Positions 16,749-25,084 of a stretch of DNA of 43,602 nt are shown piece by piece. The position numbers and the translations under genes were made by a program. The DNA is taken from the NCBI GenBank assembly GCA_003141415.1, contig PLLX01000173.1:1-43602 (forward strand), read 5' to 3'. This stretch comes from Bacteroidales bacterium. GTDB taxonomy: Bacteria > Bacteroidota > Bacteroidia > Bacteroidales > VadinHA17. The notes under the pieces were generated by a model. It did no database searches. It saw only the letters and a program-made list of their open reading frames with translations, and was not told where the DNA came from. The stretch's first letter is position 1, and the number at the start of each line of letters is the position of its first letter.

Positions 16749-18080
16749 ATGAGTACTCTGCTGACTTCGATTCTTGTAGGAATAAGTATTATTGCAATCA
16801 TTATTCTTACATCCAGACTGAAACTTGAAGCATTTATTGCTTTGTTTCTGGTTTCGCTATTTCTGGCTTTTACAGTACTCCCTGTAAAAACGATCGTTAG
16901 TACAATCCAGGAAGGATTTGGGAGCACAATGGCCACCATCGGATTCTTAATAATCCTTGGTGCAATTATTGGAATTACACTTGACAAGACAGGAGGAACA
17001 CTAAGCATTGCAAGATTTATTCTTTCAAAGACAGGAGAAAACAAAAGTGCCCAGGCGTTGGGTTTCATAGGATTTATCACCGGTTTACCAATCTTCTGCA
17101 ATTCCGGATTTATTATATTAAGCGGACTTTCCAAGTCGTTAAGTTCAAAATCGAAAATACCAATGCCCTTTCTGGCGTCAGTTCTCGCATGTTCACTTTA
17201 TTCGGTGCATTGCCTTATACCACCTCACCCAGGAGCACTGGCTGCCGCAGGTCTTCTCAAGGTGAATATAGGCTACCTGATTGTTATTGGAACAGTCTTT
17301 GCAATACCTGGAACAATAGCTGCATATTTCTGGAGCAAATGGATTTCAAGTGGTAAAAATTATCAACCGGTTAAAGAGATTGAAGTGGACACAAAACTAA
17401 CTGAAAACAATCTTCCCTCAGTTTTCCTTTCGTTCCTTCCGATTGCCGTCCCTCTGTTATTGATAGCACTCAAATCCTTATCTAATATGCTCGACAATGG
17501 AAGCCGGAGTTTGATTTCAAGAATACTATTTCTGCCTGGTGAGCCCATATTTGCATTATTAATTGGTGTTGTTCTTGCTATACTATTGATTAAACATAAA
17601 ACAATCGAATCGTTGAATTCGGTTTTTCGGGAAGCCATAGAAAAGTCGGGACCAATACTTATCGTCACAGCTGCTGGTGGAATGTTCGGGATGGTAATTA
17701 AAGCAACAGGCACAGGTGACTCAATAGGCAAGCTGCTGGCAGGCACAAATATTGGTATTGTGGTACCATTTCTGATAGCAGTTATTATGAAAACTGCACA
17801 AGGTTCGTCTACTGTGGCTATAATCACAACAGCATCCTTTGTCGCTCCGATGTTATCAATACTTGGTCTGGATTCAGAATGGGGAAGGTTGCTTACTATG
17901 TTATCAATGGGTGCAGGTTCTATGATTGTATCTCATGCTAATGATTCTTATTTCTGGGTCATCTCCAATTTTTCAGAAGTGGATCCGTCAATAACTTTAA
18001 AAGTTTATTCATCTTCAACTATTGTCATGGGAATTGTTGTTTTTGCGTGTGTATGGATCACATCTTTAATAATACTGTAA
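16749..18080 (+). CDS. GntP-family permease (gluconate:H+ symporter type)
   Basis: A 443-residue integral membrane protein with about 12-14 hydrophobic helices. GntP-family blocks include GFGSTMATIGFLIILGAIIG, FITGLPIFCNSGFIIL, HCLIPPHPGALAAAG, AQGSSTVAIITTASFVAPM and a C-terminal SHANDSYFWVISNFSEV. The family imports gluconate and related sugar acids or short hydroxy acids with protons. It sits between the SpmAB-like gene (9-base gap) and a glycerate 2-kinase gene (33-base gap), so glycerate or an aldonate that yields glycerate is a plausible substrate. A second GntP gene lies at 23621, about 35-40% similar by eye, with its own dehydrogenase partners. The substrate is inferred from context only. 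Confidence 0.92.
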   Translation: MSTLLTSILVGISIIAIIILTSRLKLEAFIALFLVSLFLAFTVLPVKTIVSTIQEGFGSTMATIGFLIILGAIIGITLDKTGGTLSIARFILSKTGENKSAQALGFIGFITGLPIFCNSGFIILSGLSKSLSSKSKIPMPFLASVLACSLYSVHCLIPPHPGALAAAGLLKVNIGYLIVIGTVFAIPGTIAAYFWSKWISSGKNYQPVKEIEVDTKLTENNLPSVFLSFLPIAVPLLLIALKSLSNMLDNGSRSLISRILFLPGEPIFALLIGVVLAILLIKHKTIESLNSVFREAIEKSGPILIVTAAGGMFGMVIKATGTGDSIGKLLAGTNIGIVVPFLIAVIMKTAQGSSTVAIITTASFVAPMLSILGLDSEWGRLLTMLSMGAGSMIVSHANDSYFWVISNFSEVDPSITLKVYSSSTIVMGIVVFACVWITSLIIL

Positions 18081-18113
18081 TAGGTCTGCACTTATAATTG
18101 ATTTACTATACGG

Positions 18114-19445
18114 ATGGAAAACGATAAAATGAATTGCAGAACAATTGCTGAAAAGATCTTTCTGGCGGGAGTTGAAAGTGTTCTCCCAGACAGATTGATA
18201 GTGAATGAGATGTCTTTGAAAGATAATTGTCTGAAAATCGGTCATCTGGATTTCCCGCTGGAAACAATTGAAAATATTTATGTTATCGGTGCCGGAAAAG
18301 CCAGTGCAATGATGGGAGCTGAGGTTGAAAAGATACTTTCGGGCAGGATTACCGAAGGACACATTGTGGTCAAATATGGTCATTCATGTAACTTGAAATA
18401 TATTGATGTAACTGAAGCCGGTCATCCGATACCTGATACAAACGGACTCAGAGCCACCCGGGAAATACTGAAAATTGCGGAAACCGCCAGTTGGAACGAT
18501 CTGGTAATATGTTTGTTATCTGGTGGCGGATCAGCCCTGCTGCCGGATGTTCCCGACGGGTGTTCTCTTGAAGATATGATTAAAGTTAATGATCTTCTTC
18601 TAAATTGCGGGGCCTGTATTAGCGAGATTAATGCAGTTCGTAAACATTTATCAGTTGTCAAGGGAGGCCAGCTTGCGAGGGTTGTTTATCCGGCTACTCT
18701 TGTGAATCTTATTTTATCCGATGTGCCAGGAGATGCACTTGATGTAATAGCTTCCGGACCAACAGTTCCAGATCCAACAACATACCTGCAGGCACTGACT
18801 GTTCTGTCTGCTTTTGGATTATCACGAACTGTTCCCCGTGGTATACTTACCTTTTTAAAAGAAGGGGCTGCAGGAAAGAAACCGGAAACACCAAAACCAG
18901 ATGATCCCGTTTTTGATAAAACATACAACATACTGGTAGGTACCAACAGAAAGGCCCTTGAAGCAGCTAAGAATAAAGCTTTAGAATTTAATATCAATGC
19001 TGTTATAATTGACGATCAGTTGCAAGGCGATACATTAACAGTTGCTGATTATTTAGTTCAAACCTCAATAAGATTCAAAAACGATACTAATGAAGTGAAG
19101 CCTGTCTGTCTTTTATTCGGTGGAGAAACAACAGTTAAAATGACAGGAAAAGGAGCCGGAGGAAGAAACCAGCACTTATCATTGTTATCAGCACTTTTAC
19201 TTCGAAATAATCCCGGAATAACAATACTTGCCGCAGGAACAGATGGTAATGATGGACCAACCGATGCAGCAGGAGCTGTAGTTGATTCAGATACTGTCCC
19301 CGTTGCTATCTCAAAAAACATTGACCCGGAAAAGCACATTTTGGATTTCAATTCATACCATTTTTTTAAAAAAGCAGGAGGGCATATCATCACCGGACCA
19401 ACAATGACCAATGTGATGGATATTATAGTGGTGATTGTGGAATAA
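18114..19445 (+). CDS. Glycerate 2-kinase (MOFRL family)
   Basis: A 443-residue cytoplasmic enzyme of the type II glycerate kinase family (DUF4147 N-terminal domain plus C-terminal MOFRL domain), which phosphorylates glycerate at C2. The blocks seen are IGAGKAS (about residues 62-68), LSGGGSALLPDVPDG, NAVRKHLSVVKGGQLA, LSDVPGDALDVIASGPTVPDPT, and in the MOFRL part GGETTVKMTGKGAGGRNQHL and AAGTDGNDGPTDAAGAVVD. Older annotations call such proteins hydroxypyruvate reductase (TtuD). It starts 33 bases after the gntP stop and ends the SpmAB-GntP-kinase operon. Together with the divergent aldolase it would feed 2-phosphoglycerate and pyruvate into glycolysis. No terminator is obvious after it. Confidence 0.95.
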   Translation: MENDKMNCRTIAEKIFLAGVESVLPDRLIVNEMSLKDNCLKIGHLDFPLETIENIYVIGAGKASAMMGAEVEKILSGRITEGHIVVKYGHSCNLKYIDVTEAGHPIPDTNGLRATREILKIAETASWNDLVICLLSGGGSALLPDVPDGCSLEDMIKVNDLLLNCGACISEINAVRKHLSVVKGGQLARVVYPATLVNLILSDVPGDALDVIASGPTVPDPTTYLQALTVLSAFGLSRTVPRGILTFLKEGAAGKKPETPKPDDPVFDKTYNILVGTNRKALEAAKNKALEFNINAVIIDDQLQGDTLTVADYLVQTSIRFKNDTNEVKPVCLLFGGETTVKMTGKGAGGRNQHLSLLSALLLRNNPGITILAAGTDGNDGPTDAAGAVVDSDTVPVAISKNIDPEKHILDFNSYHFFKKAGGHIITGPTMTNVMDIIVVIVE

Positions 19446-19561
19446 TGAGAAAGGCACAGGGCGCAAGGGCATGGCGGTTCAAAGGTTAAATGTATATTGT
19501 ATTTAAGGCGATTGGCGATGTATATAAGACTATCTTTAACTAATAATTTATTACTTTAACT

Positions 19562-20635
19562 ATGAAAAGTTCTTCCCTCTTATTCTTTATTTTCTTAAGT
19601 TTGAATTCATGTAATCAGGCATCAAAACCAGTGATTGCAAATGAAAAGAAGCCTGTAACACAGTTTATTGATACCTCTGACATGACCAATAATTTTTACG
19701 ATAACACCGAAACATATCCGCTACCGGTAAAAGAACTGTTCATTGATGGAGAGATAGCTAACCCGGGGAAGGTCGATTTTACTGATCTTCCGGTACATTC
19801 GGTCATTATTAAAGAGACATTGCTCGACAGTGCAAGTGGTGACAGGTTTGTAGGTGCTTATCGGTATGACGGTTATTCACTTTTTGATATTCTCGATAAA
19901 AGGATACTAAAAAAGGCAAACAGCAGTGAATTTAAACCTATTATCGATCTTTATGTTGAAATTGAAAATGAGAAAGGCGAAAAAGTTGTCTTCAGCTGGG
20001 GTGAAATATATTATCCCAATAACCTTCATAAGATTTTGATTGCCAGTGGTGTGTCGAGGATAGTGCCATCCAAAACAAAGGAACTCTGGCCGCTGCCTGT
20101 CGAAAGCAAGATTGTGGCAGCGAGCGATCTTGTGACTGAAAGAAATATCACCTCGTCGGTTAAGATTACCGTTAAATCATACCCGCATTCATTTACTGTA
20201 AAGCAGGGTATGTCGCCGATGTATTCATCACGGATAGATGTATTCACTTCTTACAAACAGGTAGGGCAAATAGAAACACTTCCCGTAAACATTAATAATG
20301 CAACTTATAATACAATATTTTATGGAAGGGGAAAAGGCATTCATAGTACAACACCATTTAAAGGGGTTTTGCTTAAAGATCTGCTTCTGAAAAATTATCC
20401 TGGAAACGGGGAAAATCTGAAATCTGGCATAATCTGTATTGAAGGGAAGGATGGCTACAGGAGTGCTTTCTCATATTCTGAAATATTCAACAGAAATGAC
20501 CAGCAGGAGTTTATGATGGTAAAAACCGGTAATCAGGAAGACGGGGGGCTCTTCAGAATTTTTGCCACCTCAGATTTTTTCTCCGACAGGGCCATTAAAT
20601 CGGTCAGCGAAATACACTTGGATATTATTAAATAA
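19562..20635 (+). CDS. Lipoprotein with two sulfite-oxidase-like (molybdopterin-binding-type) domains
   Basis: 357 residues. A lipoprotein signal ends at LNSC with Cys17, so the protein is lipid-anchored outside the cytoplasm. The mature part looks like two copies of the fold seen in molybdopterin-dependent oxidoreductases of the SUOX/YedY type. Copy one (about residues 55-200) has LFIDGEIANPGKVDFTDLP, then VGAYRYDGYSLFDIL. Copy two (about 210-355) has FKGVLLKDLLLKNYPGNG, then ICIEGKDGYRSAFSYSEIF. The W/F-x-G-V/Y-x-L-x-D-I/L-L pattern is the family signature. The molybdenum-ligating Cys is not present in either copy (the only Cys of the mature part besides the lipid Cys is in ICIEG), so cofactor binding is doubtful. 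The next gene (ABM-like) starts 11 bases later. Function unknown. Confidence 0.72.
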   Translation: MKSSSLLFFIFLSLNSCNQASKPVIANEKKPVTQFIDTSDMTNNFYDNTETYPLPVKELFIDGEIANPGKVDFTDLPVHSVIIKETLLDSASGDRFVGAYRYDGYSLFDILDKRILKKANSSEFKPIIDLYVEIENEKGEKVVFSWGEIYYPNNLHKILIASGVSRIVPSKTKELWPLPVESKIVAASDLVTERNITSSVKITVKSYPHSFTVKQGMSPMYSSRIDVFTSYKQVGQIETLPVNINNATYNTIFYGRGKGIHSTTPFKGVLLKDLLLKNYPGNGENLKSGIICIEGKDGYRSAFSYSEIFNRNDQQEFMMVKTGNQEDGGLFRIFATSDFFSDRAIKSVSEIHLDIIK

Positions 20636-20646
20636 AATGAAAAATT

Positions 20647-21066
20647 ATGAAAACAAAAGTATTAGTTCTTTTATTCAGTTTAGCATTGATCTCCAGCAGT
20701 TACGGAAGTAAAAAAACAGGAGAAAACACTAAGGGTACAGATAATTTAATACAAGCTCCAGACTATGGAATGATGATTGTAGCGAAGTTAACTGTTAAAC
20801 CGGAAAAGGTTAAAGCTTTTACTGAAGCCGCTAAGGAGATAATTGAAAAATCAAATAAAGAACCCGGCTGCAAATCTTACCAGCTTTATCAGGACCCGTA
20901 TGATAATACGAAATTTGTTTTTGTTGAAGAATATAAAAATCAAGCTGCTATAGATGCACATTTTGCCAGCGATTACTTTAAGGCTTTTGGTCCTAAAATC
21001 AGTGATTTGGTCGTAGACCCGGCTAAGATTAAAATAATCAGCGTGGCTAAAGAGGAAGATAAATAG
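20647..21066 (+). CDS. Exported ABM (antibiotic biosynthesis monooxygenase)-fold protein
   Basis: 139 residues with a Sec signal peptide (MKTKVLVLLFSLALISSSYG), then a short linker and an ABM/dimeric alpha-beta-barrel domain (about residues 45-130). The domain is recognisable from MMIVAKLTVKPEKVKAFTEA, EPGCKSYQLYQDPYDNTKFV and EYKNQAAIDAHFASDYFKAF with the conserved EPGC, E-W/Y and H-x-x-S/T positions. Cytoplasmic relatives such as YgiN act on quinols or bind haem; an exported member is less usual. It follows the lipoprotein gene by 11 bases, so the two are probably co-transcribed and may act on the same extracytoplasmic substrate. No catalytic prediction is safe. Confidence 0.85.
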   Translation: MKTKVLVLLFSLALISSSYGSKKTGENTKGTDNLIQAPDYGMMIVAKLTVKPEKVKAFTEAAKEIIEKSNKEPGCKSYQLYQDPYDNTKFVFVEEYKNQAAIDAHFASDYFKAFGPKISDLVVDPAKIKIISVAKEEDK

Positions 21067-21305
21067 ATTTTTCATTTTCCCGATCATCCCTGGGATATAT
21101 TAATTTTTGGTTAGGAAACACCATAGTGTGGCCCTGCAATTACGATTATGTGATAAGATAGGGTCATGCCATGCCATGATCCTTTAATTGTCATCCTTTA
21201 ATAATTGTAGATTACCCCGTTTCATTTAAGCTTCATTTCAATTTTTGCCACCGTGTTTTTATTATATTTGCTATTCGACAAATCTTTGAAACAAATCATG
21301 ATATA
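21067..21305. other. Intergenic region before the dehydrogenase operon
   Basis: This 239-base stretch holds a -7-like box (21263-21270) and an imperfect palindrome at about 21163-21183 built from ATGCCATGCCATGATCC. No gene is seen. A weak stem around the TCCC/GGGA words at 21079-21097 may help end the preceding transcript. Confidence 0.45.
21263..21270 (+). promoter_or_regulatory. -7 promoter box for the dehydrogenase-GntP operon
   Basis: TATATTTG matches TAnnTTTG and lies 35 bases before the ATG at 21306. The nearest TTG (21245-21247) is only 15 bases upstream, shorter than the usual 19-21, so the -33 element is uncertain. Confidence 0.5.
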
Positions 21306-22337
21306 ATGAAGGCCCTGGTACTTGAAAAATATAATGAACTTGTTTATAAAGATGTTCCGGAACCTGTTATAAAGAGTAACGAAGTACTTGTCAGGGTGAT
21401 GGCCTGTGGTATCTGCGGATCTGATGTTCATGGCCTGGATGGTAGTACGGGACGAAGAATTCCACCAATGATCATGGGACATGAGGCTTCCGGTATTATC
21501 GTAAAAACAGGGACAGATGTGAGGGGTTGGAAATCAGGAGACAGAGTTACTTTTGATTCAACAGTTTATCCTCTCAATGACTGGTTTACACTCGAAGGGT
21601 TGTATAATCTCAGCGACAACCGTGAAATTCTCGGAGTATCACCTGGCACCTATAAAAGAGATGGCGCATTTGCCGAATTTATTGCAATTCCTCAGCATAT
21701 TCTGTATAAAATACCCGAAAAAGTCACTTTTCAACAGGCTGCAATGGTAGAGGCTGTTGCCGTTGCTCTTCATTCAATTAATATCTCAGGAGTCAAAACC
21801 GGAGATAGATGCGTTGTGGTAGGAACCGGAATGATCGGGATCTTTATTCTGAAACTTCTTAAGATATCCGGTCCGTCAATGATTATTGCTATTGATAATA
21901 ATCCAAAGCGACTTGAAATAGCCATTTTAGCAGGTGCGGATCATATATTTCTCTCAACAGAAGGAAATCTTGTAGAAAAAGTAATTGCTCTCACAAATAA
22001 CAGGGGAGCAGATATCTCTTTTGAAGCTGTCGGGAAAAGTGAATCTGTAAATATTGCTATTGATATAATCAGAAAAGGTGGAAAGACCGTTTTAGTCGGG
22101 AATATCTCTCCTACGATTAACTTTCCTCTTCAAAAAGTTGTTACCCGCGAGTTAAAAGTACTTGGAAGTTGTGCAATAAGAGGTGAATATGAGACTGTCC
22201 TAAATATGCTGGAAACCGAAAAGATTTGTGTCGATGATCAGATCTCGGCAATTATACCGCTTTCAGAAGGAGCAGTCTGGTTTAAAAAACTATTCAGAAA
22301 AGAGGAAGACCTGAACAAAATAATTCTTGTACCCTGA
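21306..22337 (+). CDS. Medium-chain (zinc-type) sugar/polyol dehydrogenase
   Basis: A 343-residue MDR-superfamily oxidoreductase. The catalytic zinc site is visible: Cys37 in CGICGSD and His59-Glu60 in GHEASG. The Rossmann motif is VVVGTGMIGIFIL (about residues 170-182). The sequence resembles sorbitol, L-idonate and galactitol-1-phosphate dehydrogenases, which interconvert a hydroxyl and a ketone with NAD(P). The structural-zinc lobe is lost: positions 89, 92, 95 and 103, which are Cys in relatives, are Pro, Asp, Thr and Ser. The gene opens a likely operon with a Gfo/Idh gene (9-base gap) and a GntP permease, which suggests sugar-acid or polyol oxidation. The substrate is not determinable. 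Confidence 0.92.
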   Translation: MKALVLEKYNELVYKDVPEPVIKSNEVLVRVMACGICGSDVHGLDGSTGRRIPPMIMGHEASGIIVKTGTDVRGWKSGDRVTFDSTVYPLNDWFTLEGLYNLSDNREILGVSPGTYKRDGAFAEFIAIPQHILYKIPEKVTFQQAAMVEAVAVALHSINISGVKTGDRCVVVGTGMIGIFILKLLKISGPSMIIAIDNNPKRLEIAILAGADHIFLSTEGNLVEKVIALTNNRGADISFEAVGKSESVNIAIDIIRKGGKTVLVGNISPTINFPLQKVVTRELKVLGSCAIRGEYETVLNMLETEKICVDDQISAIIPLSEGAVWFKKLFRKEEDLNKIILVP

Positions 22338-22346
22338 TTTCAACAA

Positions 22347-23450
22347 ATGGCTGAAAGAATTTATAATATTTCTATTGCCGGATGCAGCAAAGTGGCACAT
22401 CTTCATGCAAAAGCGATCCGGAACATTCCCAATGCGCGACTGGCAGGGGTTTGGAGCAGGACAAGCAAGAAAGCAGCAGACTTTGCCTCATTATACAAAA
22501 CACAAGCTTTTTCAGACATTTCAAAGATGGTGACTGATACTAAATCTGATCTTGTAATTGTCTGTACTGCACATCCTTATCATAAGCAACCTGCGATGGA
22601 TTCAGCAATAGCAGGTGCTAATGTCCTGGTTGAAAAACCGCTGGCTTCTGATCTTCAGGATTGTGATGATATTATTAAATGTTGTAAAGATAACCATGTA
22701 AGATTAGGGGTGGTAAGTCAGCGGAGGTGGTATGAACCGGTAAAAAGAGTTAAGCGTGCCATCGATAATGGAAAAGTAGGGAAACCGGTACTGGCTACAG
22801 TTACGATGTTGGGATGGCGGGATAAAGCTTACTATGATTCTGATGCTTGGAGGGGATCGTGGAAAACAGAAGGTGGTGGCGTCCTTGTTAACCAGTCTCC
22901 TCATCAGCTTGATATACTTTTGTGGTTTATGGGGGAAATTGATGAAGTTTATGGCATCTGGAAGAACCTGAATCATCCCTACATAGAGGTAGATGATACA
23001 GCTATGGCCATAGTTAAATTTAAAAGTGGTGCAATCGGAAATATATTGGTAAGTAACTCTCAGAAACCGGGTCTTTACGGGAAAGTACAGGTACATGGTG
23101 AAAATGGCTCATCCGTAGGAGTTCAAACCGATGGAGGTGCAATGTTTATTGCTGGAAGGTCAGGTGTTGCCGAACCACCAGTTAATGATCTTTGGACCAT
23201 TCCGGGTGAAGAAAACTTATTGAAACAATGGATCAGTGAGGATAATGAAACTTTTAATAATTGTGATACAACTGTCCGCTATATGCAATACCAGATCGAA
23301 GATTTTCTTTTCTCTATTGGGAATGGGATGGAGCCGGCTGTAACAGGAGAAGATGGTCGCAGAACTGTGGAGCTATTCACTGCAATCTACCGCTCTACGC
23401 GCGATAATATGCCGGTAAAGTTTCCTTTGAAACATGAACCTCGGTCCTAG
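22347..23450 (+). CDS. Cytoplasmic Gfo/Idh/MocA-family oxidoreductase
   Basis: A 367-residue protein without a signal peptide, unlike the Tat-exported member at 8482. It shows an N-terminal nucleotide-binding region (ISIAGCSKVAHLHAKAI, where the usual GxGxxG is altered to AGCSKV), VEKPLASD with the EKP lysine, VSQRRWYEP, and the substrate-domain block GGGVLVNQSPHQLDILLWFMG with the His typical of the family. Such enzymes are NAD(P)-dependent sugar, inositol or sugar-acid dehydrogenases or reductases. It starts 9 bases after the zinc-type dehydrogenase and precedes a GntP permease, so the operon probably oxidises and isomerises an imported sugar acid or polyol. The altered glycine motif is a small oddity. 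Substrate unknown. Confidence 0.9.
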   Translation: MAERIYNISIAGCSKVAHLHAKAIRNIPNARLAGVWSRTSKKAADFASLYKTQAFSDISKMVTDTKSDLVIVCTAHPYHKQPAMDSAIAGANVLVEKPLASDLQDCDDIIKCCKDNHVRLGVVSQRRWYEPVKRVKRAIDNGKVGKPVLATVTMLGWRDKAYYDSDAWRGSWKTEGGGVLVNQSPHQLDILLWFMGEIDEVYGIWKNLNHPYIEVDDTAMAIVKFKSGAIGNILVSNSQKPGLYGKVQVHGENGSSVGVQTDGGAMFIAGRSGVAEPPVNDLWTIPGEENLLKQWISEDNETFNNCDTTVRYMQYQIEDFLFSIGNGMEPAVTGEDGRRTVELFTAIYRSTRDNMPVKFPLKHEPRS

Positions 23451-23582
23451 GTCCCCGGTCCTGGGTACTGGTTAAGAAGTAAGAAGTACCAAGTACCAAG
23501 TACGAAGTAAGAAGAATAACTTAATTAATGGGAAGTACGAAACATAGAGTACCAAATACCCAGCACCAGGAACCGGGGCACC
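23450..23582. repeat. Low-complexity intergenic region with long imperfect inverted repeat
   Basis: The left arm (23450-23472: GGTCCCCGGTCCTGGGTACTGG words) is mirrored, with small gaps, by 23551-23582 (TACCCAGCACCAGGAACCGGGG words). Between them, GAAGTA, AAGTACC and AAGTACGAAGTA words recur at about 23476-23515. It interrupts the operon between the Gfo/Idh and GntP genes. Confidence 0.6.
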
Positions 23583-23620
23583 GAGTACCAAAAGATTATT
23601 GAATCTATAATAACCAGTTT

Positions 23621-24940
23621 ATGCCACTAATCATCGTAATCCTCGGAATTTGCCTTCTGCTTTTCCTGATTCTTGTACTAAAATTCAATTCGTTTTTATC
23701 ATTTGTCATTGTTTCCCTGGCAGTGGGTCTGGCTGAAGGAATGACAATTGATAATGCTGTTGTTTCTATCGAAAACGGTATCGGTAATACGATGGGTTTT
23801 CTTGTTCTGGTACTTGGTTTTGGTTCCATGCTTGGTAAACTGGTTTCAGAAAGCGGAGCTGCTCAGAAAATAACATCCAAACTTATTCAGGCATTCGGTA
23901 TTAAGCATATTCAACTGGCGTTAATGCTAACAGGTTTTATTGTTGGCATTTCACTTTTCTACGATGTAGGGTTTTTTATTATGATTCCTCTTGTATTTAC
24001 CGTAGCAGCTTCCACCGGACTTCCATTACTTTATGTCGGATTACCGATGCTTGCATCTCTTTCTGTAACACACGGTTATCTTCCTCCCCATCCTGCACCA
24101 ACAGCGATTGTTACATTGTTCCATGCAGATCTTGGAAAGACATTGTTATATGGCATAATCGTTGCAATTCCTGCAATAATCATTTCAGGTCCTATATTGT
24201 CAAAGGCTCTTAGTAAAATAGAGGCAAAACCCCTGCAGGAATTTCTAAATCAGAAAGTATTAACTGATGAAGAGATGCCGGGCTTTTGGGTCAGTTTTTT
24301 TTCTTCACTTCTGCCAGTCCTTCTTATTACTATTTCTACTTTAGCCGGATTCCTGATGCCAGCAGATAATGGTTTAAGAAAAGTCCTGGGATATATCGGA
24401 AACCCGGTAATTGCTATGCTGATAGCTGTTTTATTTTCTATTTATACCCTGGGACTGGCAAGAGGCAGAAAAATAACTGACATTATGAATTCCCTGGCAC
24501 ATTCGGTAACAACTATCACAATGATAATGTTACTGATTGCCGGGGCCGGAGCTCTGAAACAGGTTCTTGTCGACAGCGGAGTTAGTAAATATATTGGTGA
24601 ACTGCTGAGTCAATCTTCTCTCTCACCTTTGTTTCTTGGATGGCTGATTGCAACAATTCTGCGATTTTGTGTTGGTTCGGCTACTGTGGCCGGTATTACC
24701 ACAGCTGGAATAGTTCTGCCACTTGTAACAGGCGGATCGGTAAATCCTGAACTGATGGTACTGGCTATAGGTGCGGGAAGTCTTATGTTCGGACATGTAA
24801 ACGATGGCGGATTCTGGCTCTTCAAGGAATATTTCAATCTTACTATAAAGGATACCCTAAAAACATGGAGTGTCATGGAAACATCTATTGGTATAAGCGG
24901 GTTGATAGGGGTTATGGCACTTAGTCTCTTTATAAAATGA
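23621..24940 (+). CDS. GntP-family permease, second copy
   Basis: A 439-residue integral membrane protein with about 12-14 helices and GntP-family blocks: GIGNTMGFLVLVLGFGSMLGK, FIVGISLFYDVGFFIMIPL, HGYLPPHPAPTAIV, FCVGSATVAGITTAGIVLPL and a C-terminal GHVNDGGFWLFKEYFNL. These are the same family positions as in the 16749 gene, but the sequence is clearly diverged, so the two likely carry different substrates. This copy is closer to the branch associated with L-idonate, gluconate or related acids only by context. It lies 170 bases after the cytoplasmic Gfo/Idh gene, across a repeat-rich spacer, and is followed by a terminator-like inverted repeat. Imported acid or polyol would be handled by the two upstream dehydrogenases. 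Confidence 0.92.
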   Translation: MPLIIVILGICLLLFLILVLKFNSFLSFVIVSLAVGLAEGMTIDNAVVSIENGIGNTMGFLVLVLGFGSMLGKLVSESGAAQKITSKLIQAFGIKHIQLALMLTGFIVGISLFYDVGFFIMIPLVFTVAASTGLPLLYVGLPMLASLSVTHGYLPPHPAPTAIVTLFHADLGKTLLYGIIVAIPAIIISGPILSKALSKIEAKPLQEFLNQKVLTDEEMPGFWVSFFSSLLPVLLITISTLAGFLMPADNGLRKVLGYIGNPVIAMLIAVLFSIYTLGLARGRKITDIMNSLAHSVTTITMIMLLIAGAGALKQVLVDSGVSKYIGELLSQSSLSPLFLGWLIATILRFCVGSATVAGITTAGIVLPLVTGGSVNPELMVLAIGAGSLMFGHVNDGGFWLFKEYFNLTIKDTLKTWSVMETSIGISGLIGVMALSLFIK

Positions 24941-24970
24941 TCTGATACTCTGAAGTCCGAAGACCGGAGA

Positions 24971-25019
24971 CCGGAGTCTGATGAGGTTATTGCTTCTGAC
25001 TTCTGACTTCAGACTCCGG
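24971..25019 (+). terminator. 11-bp perfect inverted repeat after gntP, likely terminator or repeat
   Basis: CCGGAGTCTGA at 24971-24981 pairs perfectly with TCAGACTCCGG at 25009-25019, with a 27-base loop that contains CTTCTGACTTCTGACTTC repeats. A T-rich stretch (TTGATTTATTATTGAATTTTTT) follows, but not immediately, so this may be a structural repeat as much as a terminator. Confidence 0.5.
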
Positions 25020-25084
25020 ATTGATTTATTATTGAATTTTTTCTTATAATTTTAAACTTAAGAAAACAGACTACTAATCTGAGA

